Source: Acinetobacter sp. 10FS3-1
GTDB lineage: Bacteria; Pseudomonadota; Gammaproteobacteria; Pseudomonadales; Moraxellaceae
Reading direction: 5' to 3'
Assembly: GCF_013343215.1 (NCBI RefSeq)
Contig: NZ_CP039143.1
Span: 1,798,001-1,862,000, forward strand
Length of the DNA: 64,000 nt
Part shown: positions 47,478 to 56,793 of the stretch, piece by piece
Numbering within the stretch: position 1 is the first letter of the stretch
Layout: the number at the start of each line of letters is the position of its first letter
Translations under genes and position numbers: made by a program
Notes under the pieces: generated by a model
The model's input: the letters and a program-made list of their open reading frames with translations, nothing else
Told to the model about the DNA's origin: nothing
Databases searched by the model: none

Positions 47478-48545
47478 TTATTTATAACAAAGCGAATCTA
47501 TATATTGCTTGCTCCAGGCGGGCCAGCATTTTTCCAACGTTTTTTCAAAGTTTACATTGTCTATTTGCCACTGCGGATTTTTATCTTTATCAATGATCAG
47601 TGCACGTACACCCTCGATGAAATCGCCCTGCTCTAACCAGATATCTTGTAAATCCCGTTCTAACTGCATACATTTTTCCAGCGACAGATTCTGACCGGTC
47701 TGCTGTAATTTCAGACTGACTTGTTTTGCCATCCGCGGACGTTGCTGCAAGAGATCCAGCATTTTCTTGGCCCAGTCCTGATCAAGGGCATCGCTTGTAT
47801 GAGCCAGACTATGTTCAATTTCCTCCAGACGCGGATAAGAAAAATGTTTGTTAATCAGTCCAACACGTTTTTGCAACTCGCTTTCTACCGGATGGGTGAT
47901 AAACGCACTGATGATTTTACGGATTTCCACCGGATTTAAAATAGGCGCAGCGCTCAATGCCGCTTCTAGTTTAGCAAAATTTTCACTCGGCACATGATAA
48001 TCGACCAGATCCAGATATAACGCATCGCTACTGCTGATCTGTTCACCAGTCAGTGCCATATAAACGCCAACTTCATCCAGTCGGGACAGGAAATGGGTGG
48101 CTCCCACATCCGGGAAAAAGCCAATCGCAGTTTCTGGCATGGCAAAGCGTGATTTTTCACTGGTCACTTTAATATGACACGCCTGCGCCAGTCCAAATCC
48201 TCCACCCAGAACATAACCGTCCATCATCACGATGACGGCCTTTGGAAAATTGCGCAGTGTGCTCAGCATCGTATATTCTGTGGCAAAAAAATCCTGATAT
48301 TGGGTATTGCCTGCCTGATAGCTGTCATACAGATAGCGGATGTCTCCTCCGGCACAGAATGCCTTGGGACTGTTAGAATTGATCAGAACCGCTTGCACCT
48401 CTGGATCATGGCGCCACTGATCTAATTGTGACTGAATACCTTGAATCATCTGTAGGGTTAAGGCATTTAAATGGCTAGTGCGGTCCAGGCTGATGATACC
48501 CAGAACTCCCTGTACGCTAATCACTAAGTTATTTTCAGCACTCAT
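47478..48545 (-). CDS. 3-hydroxyisobutyryl-CoA hydrolase (crotonase superfamily)
   Basis: A 355-residue crotonase-fold protein. CAGGDIRYLYDSYQAGN is the oxyanion-hole region typical of the HIBYL-CoA hydrolase subgroup, and the AMPETAIGFFPDVGATHFL segment contains the catalytic Glu/Asp. The C-terminal extension, with SLEKCMQLERDLQDIWLEQ and FIEGVRALIIDKDKNPQW, is that of the hydrolase group, absent from plain hydratases. It converts 3-hydroxyisobutyryl-CoA to 3-hydroxyisobutyrate in valine breakdown, feeding MmsB nearby. It follows the enoyl-CoA hydratase by 21 bp and is the last gene of the cluster. Confidence 0.92.
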   Translation of the reverse strand: MSAENNLVISVQGVLGIISLDRTSHLNALTLQMIQGIQSQLDQWRHDPEVQAVLINSNSPKAFCAGGDIRYLYDSYQAGNTQYQDFFATEYTMLSTLRNFPKAVIVMMDGYVLGGGFGLAQACHIKVTSEKSRFAMPETAIGFFPDVGATHFLSRLDEVGVYMALTGEQISSSDALYLDLVDYHVPSENFAKLEAALSAAPILNPVEIRKIISAFITHPVESELQKRVGLINKHFSYPRLEEIEHSLAHTSDALDQDWAKKMLDLLQQRPRMAKQVSLKLQQTGQNLSLEKCMQLERDLQDIWLEQGDFIEGVRALIIDKDKNPQWQIDNVNFEKTLEKCWPAWSKQYIDSLCYK

Positions 48546-48566
48546 TATTTTTTTCCTATTCTTTTT

Positions 48567-49340
48567 TTATTGATGGGTAAATTTGGCTGGGCGTTTTTCA
48601 ACAAAGGCCTGCATACCTTCTTTCTGATCAGAACCAGCAAAAATAGAATAAAATACCCGTCGTTCAAAGCGTAGACCTTCGGCCAGACTGACTTCAAAAG
48701 CCCGATTAATCGATTCTTTAATCATCATCACTGCAGGCAAAGATTTTTCGGCAATTTTTTCTGCCGCTTGCAGCGTCTGTTCCAACAATTCTTCTTTGGC
48801 AAAGACACGTGCCACCAGACCACTTTGCTCGGCTTCTTGTGCGCCCATGTGACGTGCGGTCAGGCACATTTCCATGGCTTTGGCTTTACCAATGGCCAGG
48901 GTCAAACGCTGCGTTCCGCCAATGCCGGGCAATACCCCTAAAGTGACTTCAGGTAAACCAAATTTTGCATTATCAGCACAGTAAATAAAATCGCACATTA
49001 AGGCCAATTCACAACCACCGCCCAAGGCATAGCCACTTACCGCAGCAATTAAAGGCTTACGGCGCTGGGCAATCCGGTCGGCCAGACTGAAAAAATCATC
49101 CAGATAAATTTGTGGAAAATTTAAATCCGCCATTTCTTTAATATCGGCACCGGCAGCAAAGGCTTTTTCCGAACCGGCAATCACAATACAGCCAATCTTT
49201 GGGTCTTTTTCCAGCTGATCCAGTGCCTGATTGACTTCAACAATCAACTGGTTGTTCAGTGCATTTAAGGCTTGCGGACGGTTTAAAGTAATCAGTCCGA
49301 CACCATTACGTTGTTCGAGTAAAATCGTTTGCCATTGCAT
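48567..49340 (-). CDS. enoyl-CoA hydratase
   Basis: A 257-residue crotonase. The oxyanion-hole motif is [16 protein letters not shown]. The two catalytic glutamates lie in [14 protein letters not shown] and [18 protein letters not shown]. The start at 49340 ([13 protein letters not shown]) matches the family; a frame of 12 more codons exists. It would hydrate methacrylyl-CoA in this operon. It sits 19 bp after the acyl-CoA dehydrogenase gene. Confidence 0.93.
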   Translation of the reverse strand: MQWQTILLEQRNGVGLITLNRPQALNALNNQLIVEVNQALDQLEKDPKIGCIVIAGSEKAFAAGADIKEMADLNFPQIYLDDFFSLADRIAQRRKPLIAAVSGYALGGGCELALMCDFIYCADNAKFGLPEVTLGVLPGIGGTQRLTLAIGKAKAMEMCLTARHMGAQEAEQSGLVARVFAKEELLEQTLQAAEKIAEKSLPAVMMIKESINRAFEVSLAEGLRFERRVFYSIFAGSDQKEGMQAFVEKRPAKFTHQ

Positions 49341-49359
49341 GATAAAAATCCCTTTAAAA

Positions 49360-50487
49360 TTATAAACTGCGTGCAATTACCAGGCGCTGAATATCGCTGG
49401 TGCCTTCATAAATCTGACAAATCCGTGCATCGCGATAAATTCGTTCAATCGGAAAGTCTTTCAGATAACCATAGCCGCCAAAAATCTGTAATGCTTTGGA
49501 ACAGACACGTTCTGCCATTTCCGAAGCAAAGAGCTTGGCCATAGAGGCTTCGGTTAAACAGCTTTCACCGGCTTCCTTTTTACGTGCAGCAAAATGCACC
49601 AGTTGACGTGCCGCTTCAATTTCGGTGGCCATGCTGGCCAGCCTGAATGCAATCGCCTGCTGCTCAAAGATTGGCTTGCCAAAGGCCATACGATCATGGG
49701 CATAAACAGTGGCTTCTTCTAAAGCAGCACGCGCCAAGCCAACCGCCTGTGCCGCAATGCCGATCCGTCCACCTTCCAGATTGGCAAGGGCAATTTTCAG
49801 ACCTTCACCTTCTGCACCCAGTCTTAGGCTTTCATGAATGCGGACATCGGTTAAAGCAATCTGACAGGTATCCGAAGCATGTAGACCGAGTTTTTCTTCG
49901 ACCCGAATCACTTCATAACCGGGCGTATCACGTGGGATTAAAAATGCACTCATGCCCTTTTTACCCGCGTCTGGGTCGGTCACGGCAAAGACAATAATCA
50001 TCCCGGCATTATGGCCTGAGGTAATAAACTGTTTGGCACCATTGATAATATAGTGATCGCCGTCCTTGACCGCCCGGGTTTTAATCGCTGCCGCATCCGA
50101 ACCGGTATGCGGTTCGGTCAGGGCGAAGGCACCAATCATTTCCCCTTGAGCCAACGGTTTTAAAAACTGCTGCTTTTGCTGTTCCGTCCCAAACTTCAGA
50201 ATCGGCACACAACCCACCGAGTTATGTACGCTCATGATGGCGGAGGTTGCACCATCTGCCGCAGCTACTTCTTCGAGGGCCAGCACATAAGCCAGCGTGC
50301 CCGTACCTGAACCGCCCCACTCTTCTGGAATCAGCATGCCTAAAAAACCCAGCTCACCCATTTGAGACAAGGTCTGTTTAGGAAAGATGCCTTTTTGATC
50401 CCACTCGCTGGCAAAAGGTTTAATCTGTTCCTGGGCGAAGCTTTTGGCCATATCCTGAATCAGTTGTTGCTCTTCCGTAAATTGCAT
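49360..50487 (-). CDS. acyl-CoA dehydrogenase (isobutyryl-CoA type by context)
   Basis: A 375-residue flavoprotein with the full acyl-CoA dehydrogenase layout: N-terminal helical domain, the [19 protein letters not shown] motif of the middle domain, and a C-terminal domain ending with [20 protein letters not shown] and [19 protein letters not shown], where the catalytic Glu lies in YEGTSD. Context points to oxidation of isobutyryl-CoA to methacrylyl-CoA. The start at 50487 (MQFTEEQQ) is taken after a Met 5 codons upstream. Confidence 0.92.
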   Translation of the reverse strand: MQFTEEQQLIQDMAKSFAQEQIKPFASEWDQKGIFPKQTLSQMGELGFLGMLIPEEWGGSGTGTLAYVLALEEVAAADGATSAIMSVHNSVGCVPILKFGTEQQKQQFLKPLAQGEMIGAFALTEPHTGSDAAAIKTRAVKDGDHYIINGAKQFITSGHNAGMIIVFAVTDPDAGKKGMSAFLIPRDTPGYEVIRVEEKLGLHASDTCQIALTDVRIHESLRLGAEGEGLKIALANLEGGRIGIAAQAVGLARAALEEATVYAHDRMAFGKPIFEQQAIAFRLASMATEIEAARQLVHFAARKKEAGESCLTEASMAKLFASEMAERVCSKALQIFGGYGYLKDFPIERIYRDARICQIYEGTSDIQRLVIARSL

Positions 50488-50547
50488 TGATGCTTCCTTC
50501 AATCTCTTTATTCAATATTTTTATTCAATCTGCGGGCTTGGGCTGAT

Positions 50548-52203
50548 TTATGCGGTTTTCACCTGCTGCTTGTTGATTTCCTGATTACGCAGTAAGAAAC
50601 GCTGAATCTTGCCACTCGGGGTTTTGGGCAATTCTGTGACAAATTCAATCAGGCGTGGATAAGCATGGGCAGACAAACGCTTTTTCACAAACTGGCCCAG
50701 TTCCTCTTCCAGATGAGGTGAGGCTGTAAAGTTATTCGCCAGAATTACAAAGGCTTTAATCACTTCAGTACGTTCAGGATCAGGCACGCCAATGACGGCG
50801 GCTTCAATCACGGCATCGTGTTCCAGCAAGGCACTTTCCACATCAAATGGTCCCACGCGGTAGCCTGAGGTGGTAATGACATCATCACTACGCCCCACAA
50901 AACTCATACTGCCATCGGCATGAATTTCCGCGGTATCCGCAGTTAAATAGTAATGTCCGACAAAGGGCGATTTGCGACTTTCTTCATAACCCGAGAACCA
51001 CATCATTGGGGACTGACTGATATCCACTGCCAGGATGCCCGGAACATCAATCGCTAGTTCCTGACCTTGTTCATCGATGACTGCAATCCGATAACCCGGA
51101 CTGGCAAAGCCTGCCGAACCTGAACGGACCGGATGTTGTAGTGCATGATGATTGCACACCACCATCCCGACTTCAGTCTGGCCATAATGGTCATAAATTG
51201 CTACATCCAGTACTTCTTTAAACCAGCGGATCACTTCCGGGTTTAAGGGTTCTCCAGCACTACTGACCACGCGCAACTTGCCGCGCAGCTGCGCCATCTG
51301 AGCCGGATCAGCAGCCATCATCATGCGGTAAGCGGTCGGCGCACCGGCCAGATTGGTAATGCCATACTCCTTGACAATGTCGCAGACACTTTCGGCATTG
51401 AAACCACCTTCATAAAACAGAGTCGAGTGCCCGAGCAGTAAAGGCCCGGTAATGGCATAGTACAAGCCATAAGCCCAGCCCGGATCAGCAATATTCCAAA
51501 AAGCATCATCTTCGGTTAGACCGATGGCATTGTGCATATAGCCAGCAAAAGCAATCAGGGCTTTTAGCGGCACTTTTAGAGGCTTGGCCGGTCCAGTGGT
51601 TCCAGAGGTAAACATCAACAAAAATGGCTCATCGATACTGAGCATTTCCAGTTCACAACCTTCAGCCTGACGGTTTAACACTGTCCAAAAACTGAGGTCT
51701 CGCGGATAGGTTTCGGCCTGCGTTTCGGCATGTACAGTGACGATCGTAGGACAAGCACTAAGATCGGAGAGTTTCTCCCGATTCGCCAGATCAGTCACGA
51801 CCAGCTTGCTTTGCGCCAGCTGAATACGGTGTTCGATGGCTTTAGGACCAAAGGCAGTAAATAAAGGTTGATACACTGCACCAATCCGCCAGGTCGCTAG
51901 AATGGTAATAATTAGCTCTGGAGTCCGCGGTAACAATCCGGAAACGCGGTCTCCTTTGCCAATGCCTTGAGACTTCAAAAAATTGGCAAACTGGCTGGAA
52001 TATTTCTTAAGCTCGCGAAAGCTATACTGTTCTTTGCGGCCATCTTTACCGTACCAGTGCAAGGCAATGGCATCGGAGTCGGCATGGCGGTCGCAACATT
52101 CATAACAGGCGTTCAGTGCCTGCATCGAACCGGATAAATACTGTTTTGCCACTGTATCTAAATCAAAATTTTCAATCGTTTTTTGATAATCTAACATGTT
52201 CAA
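50548..52203 (-). CDS. AMP-dependent acyl-CoA synthetase
   Basis: A 551-residue adenylate-forming enzyme. The P-loop motif is LLMFTSGTTGPAKPL, and the A5/A8 motifs YDHYGQTEVGMV and SGYRVGPFDVESAL are present, ending with the C-terminal Lys in PKTPSGKIQRFLLR. It activates a carboxylic acid to the CoA thioester; the neighbours suggest isobutyrate, propionate or another short branched acid, which I cannot prove from sequence. It lies 60 bp upstream of the acyl-CoA dehydrogenase gene and 80 bp after mmsB. Confidence 0.88.
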   Translation of the reverse strand: MNMLDYQKTIENFDLDTVAKQYLSGSMQALNACYECCDRHADSDAIALHWYGKDGRKEQYSFRELKKYSSQFANFLKSQGIGKGDRVSGLLPRTPELIITILATWRIGAVYQPLFTAFGPKAIEHRIQLAQSKLVVTDLANREKLSDLSACPTIVTVHAETQAETYPRDLSFWTVLNRQAEGCELEMLSIDEPFLLMFTSGTTGPAKPLKVPLKALIAFAGYMHNAIGLTEDDAFWNIADPGWAYGLYYAITGPLLLGHSTLFYEGGFNAESVCDIVKEYGITNLAGAPTAYRMMMAADPAQMAQLRGKLRVVSSAGEPLNPEVIRWFKEVLDVAIYDHYGQTEVGMVVCNHHALQHPVRSGSAGFASPGYRIAVIDEQGQELAIDVPGILAVDISQSPMMWFSGYEESRKSPFVGHYYLTADTAEIHADGSMSFVGRSDDVITTSGYRVGPFDVESALLEHDAVIEAAVIGVPDPERTEVIKAFVILANNFTASPHLEEELGQFVKKRLSAHAYPRLIEFVTELPKTPSGKIQRFLLRNQEINKQQVKTA

Positions 52204-52283
52204 CCTCAGCCTGAATTTATCGTTATTACTGACAAGGTACTGTTAATGAAGCGAATCCTTGCTTCATCTGGATATTTTAAGTG

Positions 52284-53174
52284 TTAAGCAGGTGGCGTAG
52301 TGTATTGATGCATGATGCTGGAAAAGTCCAGATGCGCATCCCCTTCCTGACACAATTGCTGATAGAGTTTTTGTACCATGCTGCCAAGTACAACTGGTTG
52401 ATCCACCTGCTGCGCTGCATCGACGGCCAAGCCCAAATCTTTAAGCATGAGCTGTGCTGCGAAACCATCGGTATAACCCCGTGATGACGGCGCATTGGCA
52501 CAGATATCCGGCCAGGGATTATAGATTTCAGAACTCCAGCAACGTCCGGTTGAGCTATTGATTACCCCGGCCAGTGCTTGAGGATCAATGCCCAGTTTGG
52601 CACCAAGCGCCATGCCTTCCGCAACGGCGGTCATGGAAATACCCAGAATCAGGTTATTACAGATTTTTGCCACCTGTCCTGTTCCTACAGCGCCACAATG
52701 CACCAGATTTTTACCCATACTGCTGAGGACTGGTTTTACGGCCTCAAAGGTGGCATCGTCTGCACCCACCATAAAGGTCAGAGTGCCATCTTTGGCCCCC
52801 AAAGTCCCGCCAGAGACTGGTGCATCACACACACAAACCTGTTTGGCCTGCGCCATCGTGGCAATCTCCTGAATAGTTTGCGGGTCAATGGTGCTGCTGT
52901 CGATACACAGGCTGCCGGCTTGGAGTACTTCCAGAATACCGTGTTCACCGAGATAGACTTCACGCACATGCTTGGCTGCCGGCAGCATGCTGACCACAAT
53001 ATCCGCCTGTTTTGCGGCAGCTTGTGGACTGTCACAAACTATACCGCCCGCTTCGGCAAAATGCTGTAAAGCCATGGTACTTAAGTCATAACCAAAAACC
53101 TGATGTCCCGATTTGAGCAGATTCTGCGCCATCGAGCCGCCCATGTTGCCCAAACCAATAAATGCAATCTTCAT
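52284..53174 (-). CDS. mmsB: 3-hydroxyisobutyrate dehydrogenase
   Basis: A 296-residue NAD-dependent dehydrogenase. The N-terminal Rossmann motif is IGLGNMGGSMAQNLLK. The beta-hydroxyacid signature DAPVSGGTLGAKDGTLTFMV and the catalytic Lys in GTGQVAKICNNLILG are both present. It oxidises 3-hydroxyisobutyrate to methylmalonate semialdehyde for MmsA. It is 11 bp downstream of mmsA, so co-transcribed. Confidence 0.96.
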   Translation of the reverse strand: MKIAFIGLGNMGGSMAQNLLKSGHQVFGYDLSTMALQHFAEAGGIVCDSPQAAAKQADIVVSMLPAAKHVREVYLGEHGILEVLQAGSLCIDSSTIDPQTIQEIATMAQAKQVCVCDAPVSGGTLGAKDGTLTFMVGADDATFEAVKPVLSSMGKNLVHCGAVGTGQVAKICNNLILGISMTAVAEGMALGAKLGIDPQALAGVINSSTGRCWSSEIYNPWPDICANAPSSRGYTDGFAAQLMLKDLGLAVDAAQQVDQPVVLGSMVQKLYQQLCQEGDAHLDFSSIMHQYTTPPA

Positions 53175-53185
53175 GCGGATGCTCC

Positions 53186-54715
53186 TTAGCGCAGGCTGAT
53201 GGTGGTATTGACACCCGTGGTTTCCTGATCATCTTCAAACCAGCGACTAGTAATGGTTTTGGTCTGGGTATAGAACTGTACTGCCTGCTTGCCATAAGGA
53301 CCCAAATCACCCAGCTTTGAACCGCGTGAACCGGTAAAGCTGAAGAACGGTACAGGGACAGGAATTGGAATGTTGATGCCGACCTGACCAATATCAATCT
53401 GGTTCTGGAAGATGCGCGCGGTATTGCCATTTTGGGTAAACAGTCCAACGCCGTTACCGAATGGATTAGCATTAATCAGCTCAATCGCTTGTTCTAAAGT
53501 GTCGACATGCATGATCGCCAGCACCGGACCAAACACTTCTTCCTGATAAATGCGCATATCGGTCGTGACCTGATTAAAAATCGTTGGTCCAACAAAGTTG
53601 CCCTGCTCATAGCCCGGAACCTGAACATCACGACCATCGAGCAGCAGTTCAGCGCCTTGTTCAATGCCACTGTTAATCAGATCAATCACGCGGGCTTTGG
53701 CACGGGTCGAAATCACCGGTCCAACATCGGTATTGGGTTCATGCCCGGCATTGACTTTCAAGGTTTTGGTTTTATTGACCAGTTCATCAACCCAGTGCTT
53801 GGTCTCGCCGACCATCACTGCCACGGAAAGTGCCATACAACGCTGGCCTGCTGCACCAAAAGCGGCACCGACCAAAGCATTTAAAGTCTGTTCTTTATGG
53901 GCATCTGGCATCACCACCACATGGTTTTTCGCGCCCATCATCGACTGCACACGTTTGCCATGCTGGCCTGCGAGGTTATAGACGTGGGTGCCGACTGCGG
54001 TCGAACCGACAAAGGAAATGGCCTTGATGTCAGAATGGGTACAGAGCAAATCGACCACTTCTTTACCACCATGCACCACGTTGAGCACACCTGCTGGCAC
54101 GCCAGCCTGAATCGCCAGTTCAACCAGCATCATGGTTGACAGTGGATCCTGTTCCGAAGGCTTTAAAACAAAGGTGTTGCCGCAGACAATCGCCATCGGG
54201 AACATCCACAGCGGAATCATTGCCGGAAAGTTAAAGGGGGTAATTCCGGCACAGACCCCCAGTGGCTGTTGCAAGGTATAGGTATCAACACCACGTGCCA
54301 CGCCTTCTATGTATTCACCCATTTGTAGGGAACCGACTGAACAGGCATGTTCAACCACTTCTAAACCACGCTGGATATCACCTTCGGCATCTGCTAATGT
54401 TTTGCCCTGTTCAGCGGTCAAAACCTGTGCGATACTTTTTAAGTTGGTACGAATCAGATCTTGTAGTTTCAGCATGATACGCATACGTGTCTGAATCGGG
54501 GTCTGGCGCCAGCTGGCAAAGGCATTTTGCGCCGCCGCAATTGCAGCATTGACTTCTTCAGTCGTGGCAAAAGGCACCTGACCCAAGACTTCCTGAGTTG
54601 CAGGATTAACAATATCTTGCCAATGGCTGGTTTTTGATTCGACAAATTCACCATTAATCAGGAGTTTTGCGGTGGTGAATCCGGTACGTTGCTGGGGGTG
54701 ATGAATAGCGTTCAT
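53186..54715 (-). CDS. mmsA: methylmalonate-semialdehyde dehydrogenase (CoA-acylating)
   Basis: A 509-residue aldehyde dehydrogenase producing propionyl-CoA from methylmalonate semialdehyde, NAD and CoA. The catalytic Cys lies in GQRCMALSVAVMVG. The MmsA-type CoA-acylating lineage is shown by the SMMGAKNHVVVMPDAHKEQ motif and the absent general-base Glu of hydrolytic ALDHs. It is the first gene of the leftward valine cluster; a LysR gene is divergent, 176 bp away. Confidence 0.96.
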   Translation of the reverse strand: MNAIHHPQQRTGFTTAKLLINGEFVESKTSHWQDIVNPATQEVLGQVPFATTEEVNAAIAAAQNAFASWRQTPIQTRMRIMLKLQDLIRTNLKSIAQVLTAEQGKTLADAEGDIQRGLEVVEHACSVGSLQMGEYIEGVARGVDTYTLQQPLGVCAGITPFNFPAMIPLWMFPMAIVCGNTFVLKPSEQDPLSTMMLVELAIQAGVPAGVLNVVHGGKEVVDLLCTHSDIKAISFVGSTAVGTHVYNLAGQHGKRVQSMMGAKNHVVVMPDAHKEQTLNALVGAAFGAAGQRCMALSVAVMVGETKHWVDELVNKTKTLKVNAGHEPNTDVGPVISTRAKARVIDLINSGIEQGAELLLDGRDVQVPGYEQGNFVGPTIFNQVTTDMRIYQEEVFGPVLAIMHVDTLEQAIELINANPFGNGVGLFTQNGNTARIFQNQIDIGQVGINIPIPVPVPFFSFTGSRGSKLGDLGPYGKQAVQFYTQTKTITSRWFEDDQETTGVNTTISLR

Positions 54716-54838
54716 GGTCGCTCCGTGCTGGTTTTGTTATTGTCGTTGTATCTGCCTTTACTGGCTTTTTTTTAACGTATTTTTTTACGCTGTGTCAGCA
54801 GACTAACAAAGAACACTTTGACCACCAATAGAAATTGA

Positions 54839-54864
54839 TGCACGATGATTGTGCAAATATGCAC
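54839..54864. promoter_or_regulatory. LysR-type operator between mmsA and the regulator gene
   Basis: TGCAC (54839-54843) and GTGCA (54851-54855) form a dyad with a 7-nt spacer (T-N11-A shape when extended). A third TGCAC follows at 54860-54864, exactly 21 nt after the first. It lies 28-53 bp before the LysR ATG in the divergent region, as expected for autoregulation and mms control. Confidence 0.7.
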
Positions 54865-54891
54865 AGGATTTAACAGGATGTTAAAGAGAAG

Positions 54892-55776
54892 ATGAAAGTA
54901 GATTGGGATCATTTACGCTTTTTTTTGGTTTTGGCACGTGCTAAAACGCTCACCAACGCAGCCCGCTTGATTGGAGTTGAACACAGCACCGTGGCACGGC
55001 GGATTCAGGCGCTGGAAAATACCCTCGGTACACAACTGTTTAAACGTGAAGCAACAGGTTATGAGCTGACTTTGGAAGGTTTGGCACTAGTACCGCGTGT
55101 GGAACAGATGGAACAGTCCTTTATCCAGATTGACAAGCGCCATGATCCCTTGCAAGGTCGGGTTCGTATCGGCGCGCCGGAAGGCTTCGGCACAGCATTT
55201 CTGGCGGGCCTGTTGGCTGAGTTTTCCCAGCATTATCCGCTATTGACCATTGACCTGATTCCGGTGCCGAAAACCATTAAACTCTCGCATCGTGAAGCGG
55301 ATATCGTTATTTCCATCGACCGGCCTAAATCCGGGCCGTATATCATTACCCGGTTGTCCAATTACTGTCTAAAGCTGTATGGCAGTAAACGTTATTTACA
55401 ACAAAATCCGCCAATTCAAAAACTGGAAGATCTGAAACAGCAACGTTTTGTCAATTATATTGATGATCTGGTTTATAGCGCGGCGCTGTATTCACTGGAA
55501 CGCCTGCCCTTGCAAGTCAGCGCCTGTTTTCGCAGTAACAGTATTCTGGCACAGGAGATTGCAGTTCGGGCCGGTGCCGGATTGGCCATTTTGCCGAGAT
55601 TTCTTGTACATGATAAAAGTGAACTGGAAGAAGTTCTAGGCGATCAGCTGAGTTTTACCCATACTTTCTGGATGCTCACCCTGGTCGATTTACAACATGA
55701 GCCGAGAATTAAATTAGTGTGGGATTTTTTGCGTAAACAGGCCGATGTTCAGCAAGAACTGCTAATGGGCAGATAA
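54892..55776 (+). CDS. LysR-family transcriptional regulator
   Basis: A 294-residue LysR-type regulator. The N-terminal HTH (FFLVLARAKTLTNAARLIGV then EHSTVARRIQALE) is canonical, and a periplasmic-binding-fold effector domain follows (RVRIGAPEGFGTAFLAGLL ...). It is divergent from mmsA and close to a TGCAC...GTGCA operator, so it most probably controls the mmsA-mmsB-acs-acd-ech-hibch cluster. The effector is not predictable. The preceding GAGAAG gives a good ribosome site. Confidence 0.92.
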   Translation: MKVDWDHLRFFLVLARAKTLTNAARLIGVEHSTVARRIQALENTLGTQLFKREATGYELTLEGLALVPRVEQMEQSFIQIDKRHDPLQGRVRIGAPEGFGTAFLAGLLAEFSQHYPLLTIDLIPVPKTIKLSHREADIVISIDRPKSGPYIITRLSNYCLKLYGSKRYLQQNPPIQKLEDLKQQRFVNYIDDLVYSAALYSLERLPLQVSACFRSNSILAQEIAVRAGAGLAILPRFLVHDKSELEEVLGDQLSFTHTFWMLTLVDLQHEPRIKLVWDFLRKQADVQQELLMGR

Positions 55777-55981
55777 ATCACTATTTGTATAGATTTCAAT
55801 AATATCTAGACACAGCAAATGAACGGATCACCAGAATTATAGCCAAATCCTAAAGACTATAGAACAATAAAGGTATGGGATACTCAAAAAGTTAACATGT
55901 TAAGCAGTCTAAAATGCCCCCTATATGAGCTAAGGGAGTCGGTTTTTAAATGCTATTAGGGGATTATTTTTACACTGCCGT

Positions 55982-56500
55982 GGCTTTATTGCACGAACTT
56001 ATCCCAAAGGCTTATTCAGCAATAACTCTCAAATGAATAAGTCTAGACCTAAAATCTATCGTACAACAAATTGATCTTCCTATAACCGAACCTTAATTAT
56101 ATAAAAGACAAAAACATATTAATATTTATTGCAGTTAGCTATTAAAGAAAGCAGCAATCGCCTACATCTAATTACCGATTGTACTGACTTGAAATCTTTA
56201 AGTGACAGCAAGTAAAAACGTAAGAAACATTAACCTTCATATCGATGATAGCGGCTTAGGCTAAATATGGGTATAGAGGCTGAAACACTGCAAATATGTA
56301 CAGTTCCGCTCATAATGAACAAGATTAGTGATTCACTAGTACTCGATGATTTACCTGATCAAATTTTACTGGATGAGCGGATTAATTCTGTCTATATAGA
56401 TGGAGCTTATGACACGAAACATTGCAGAAAAGTCTTTTCAGATCGACAAGCACATGCGGTAATTCTATCTTTAAAGCCTTTATGCTCTAAAGCCAATTAA
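55982..56500 (+). pseudogene. decayed IS5-family element
   Basis: From 56033 the frame reads MNKSRPKIYRTTN then a stop, the normal start of an IS5-family transposase. After a deletion of the middle it resumes at about 56152 with SNRLHLITDCTDLKSLSDS, has stop codons, and from 56267 gives MGIEAETLQICTVPL and DSVYIDGAYDTKHCRKVF-like sequence. The left end keeps GGCTTTATTGCACG (55982). The C-terminal third is missing after 56500. It is inactive. Confidence 0.75.
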
Positions 56501-56595
56501 AAATAATATTGATTTAAGCTGCTTACATAGTACTTACATGAATTCTAAAAACAAAAAACCACTTAGGGTTAATGCATCTAAGTGGTTGTTTTATA

Positions 56596-56653
56596 TGGTG
56601 GGCCCAGACAGACTTGAACTGTCGACCAACGGATTATGAGTCCGTTCATGCTC
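56596..56653 (-). tRNA. 3' fragment of a CAU-anticodon tRNA (attachment remnant)
   Basis: On the minus strand the sequence GAGCATGAACGGACTCATAA continues through TCCGT, the variable loop, GACAG-TTCAAGT-CTGTC and TGGGCCC-ACCA. The anticodon stem ACGGA/TCCGT with loop CTCATAA (anticodon CAT) and the T-arm are perfect and the CCA is encoded, but the acceptor 5' strand and D-arm are missing upstream of GAGC. The TTGGTCG variable region resembles tRNA-Ile2. It is a displaced att copy, not a functional gene. Confidence 0.8.
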
Positions 56654-56793
56654 AATCAAAATATCAACAAGATATTAAAATAAAATATATATTATCATGT
56701 ACTTATAAATTATACAAAGTTTACTATTCACTCTTTTTGTAGATTGATATATATTAATTTTGCTTACTACTTGCTTACCAGACGCTTACTAGA

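Noticed and set aside
56596..56653. Complete tRNA gene
   Set aside because: The acceptor 5' strand and D-arm are missing, so it is only an att fragment.
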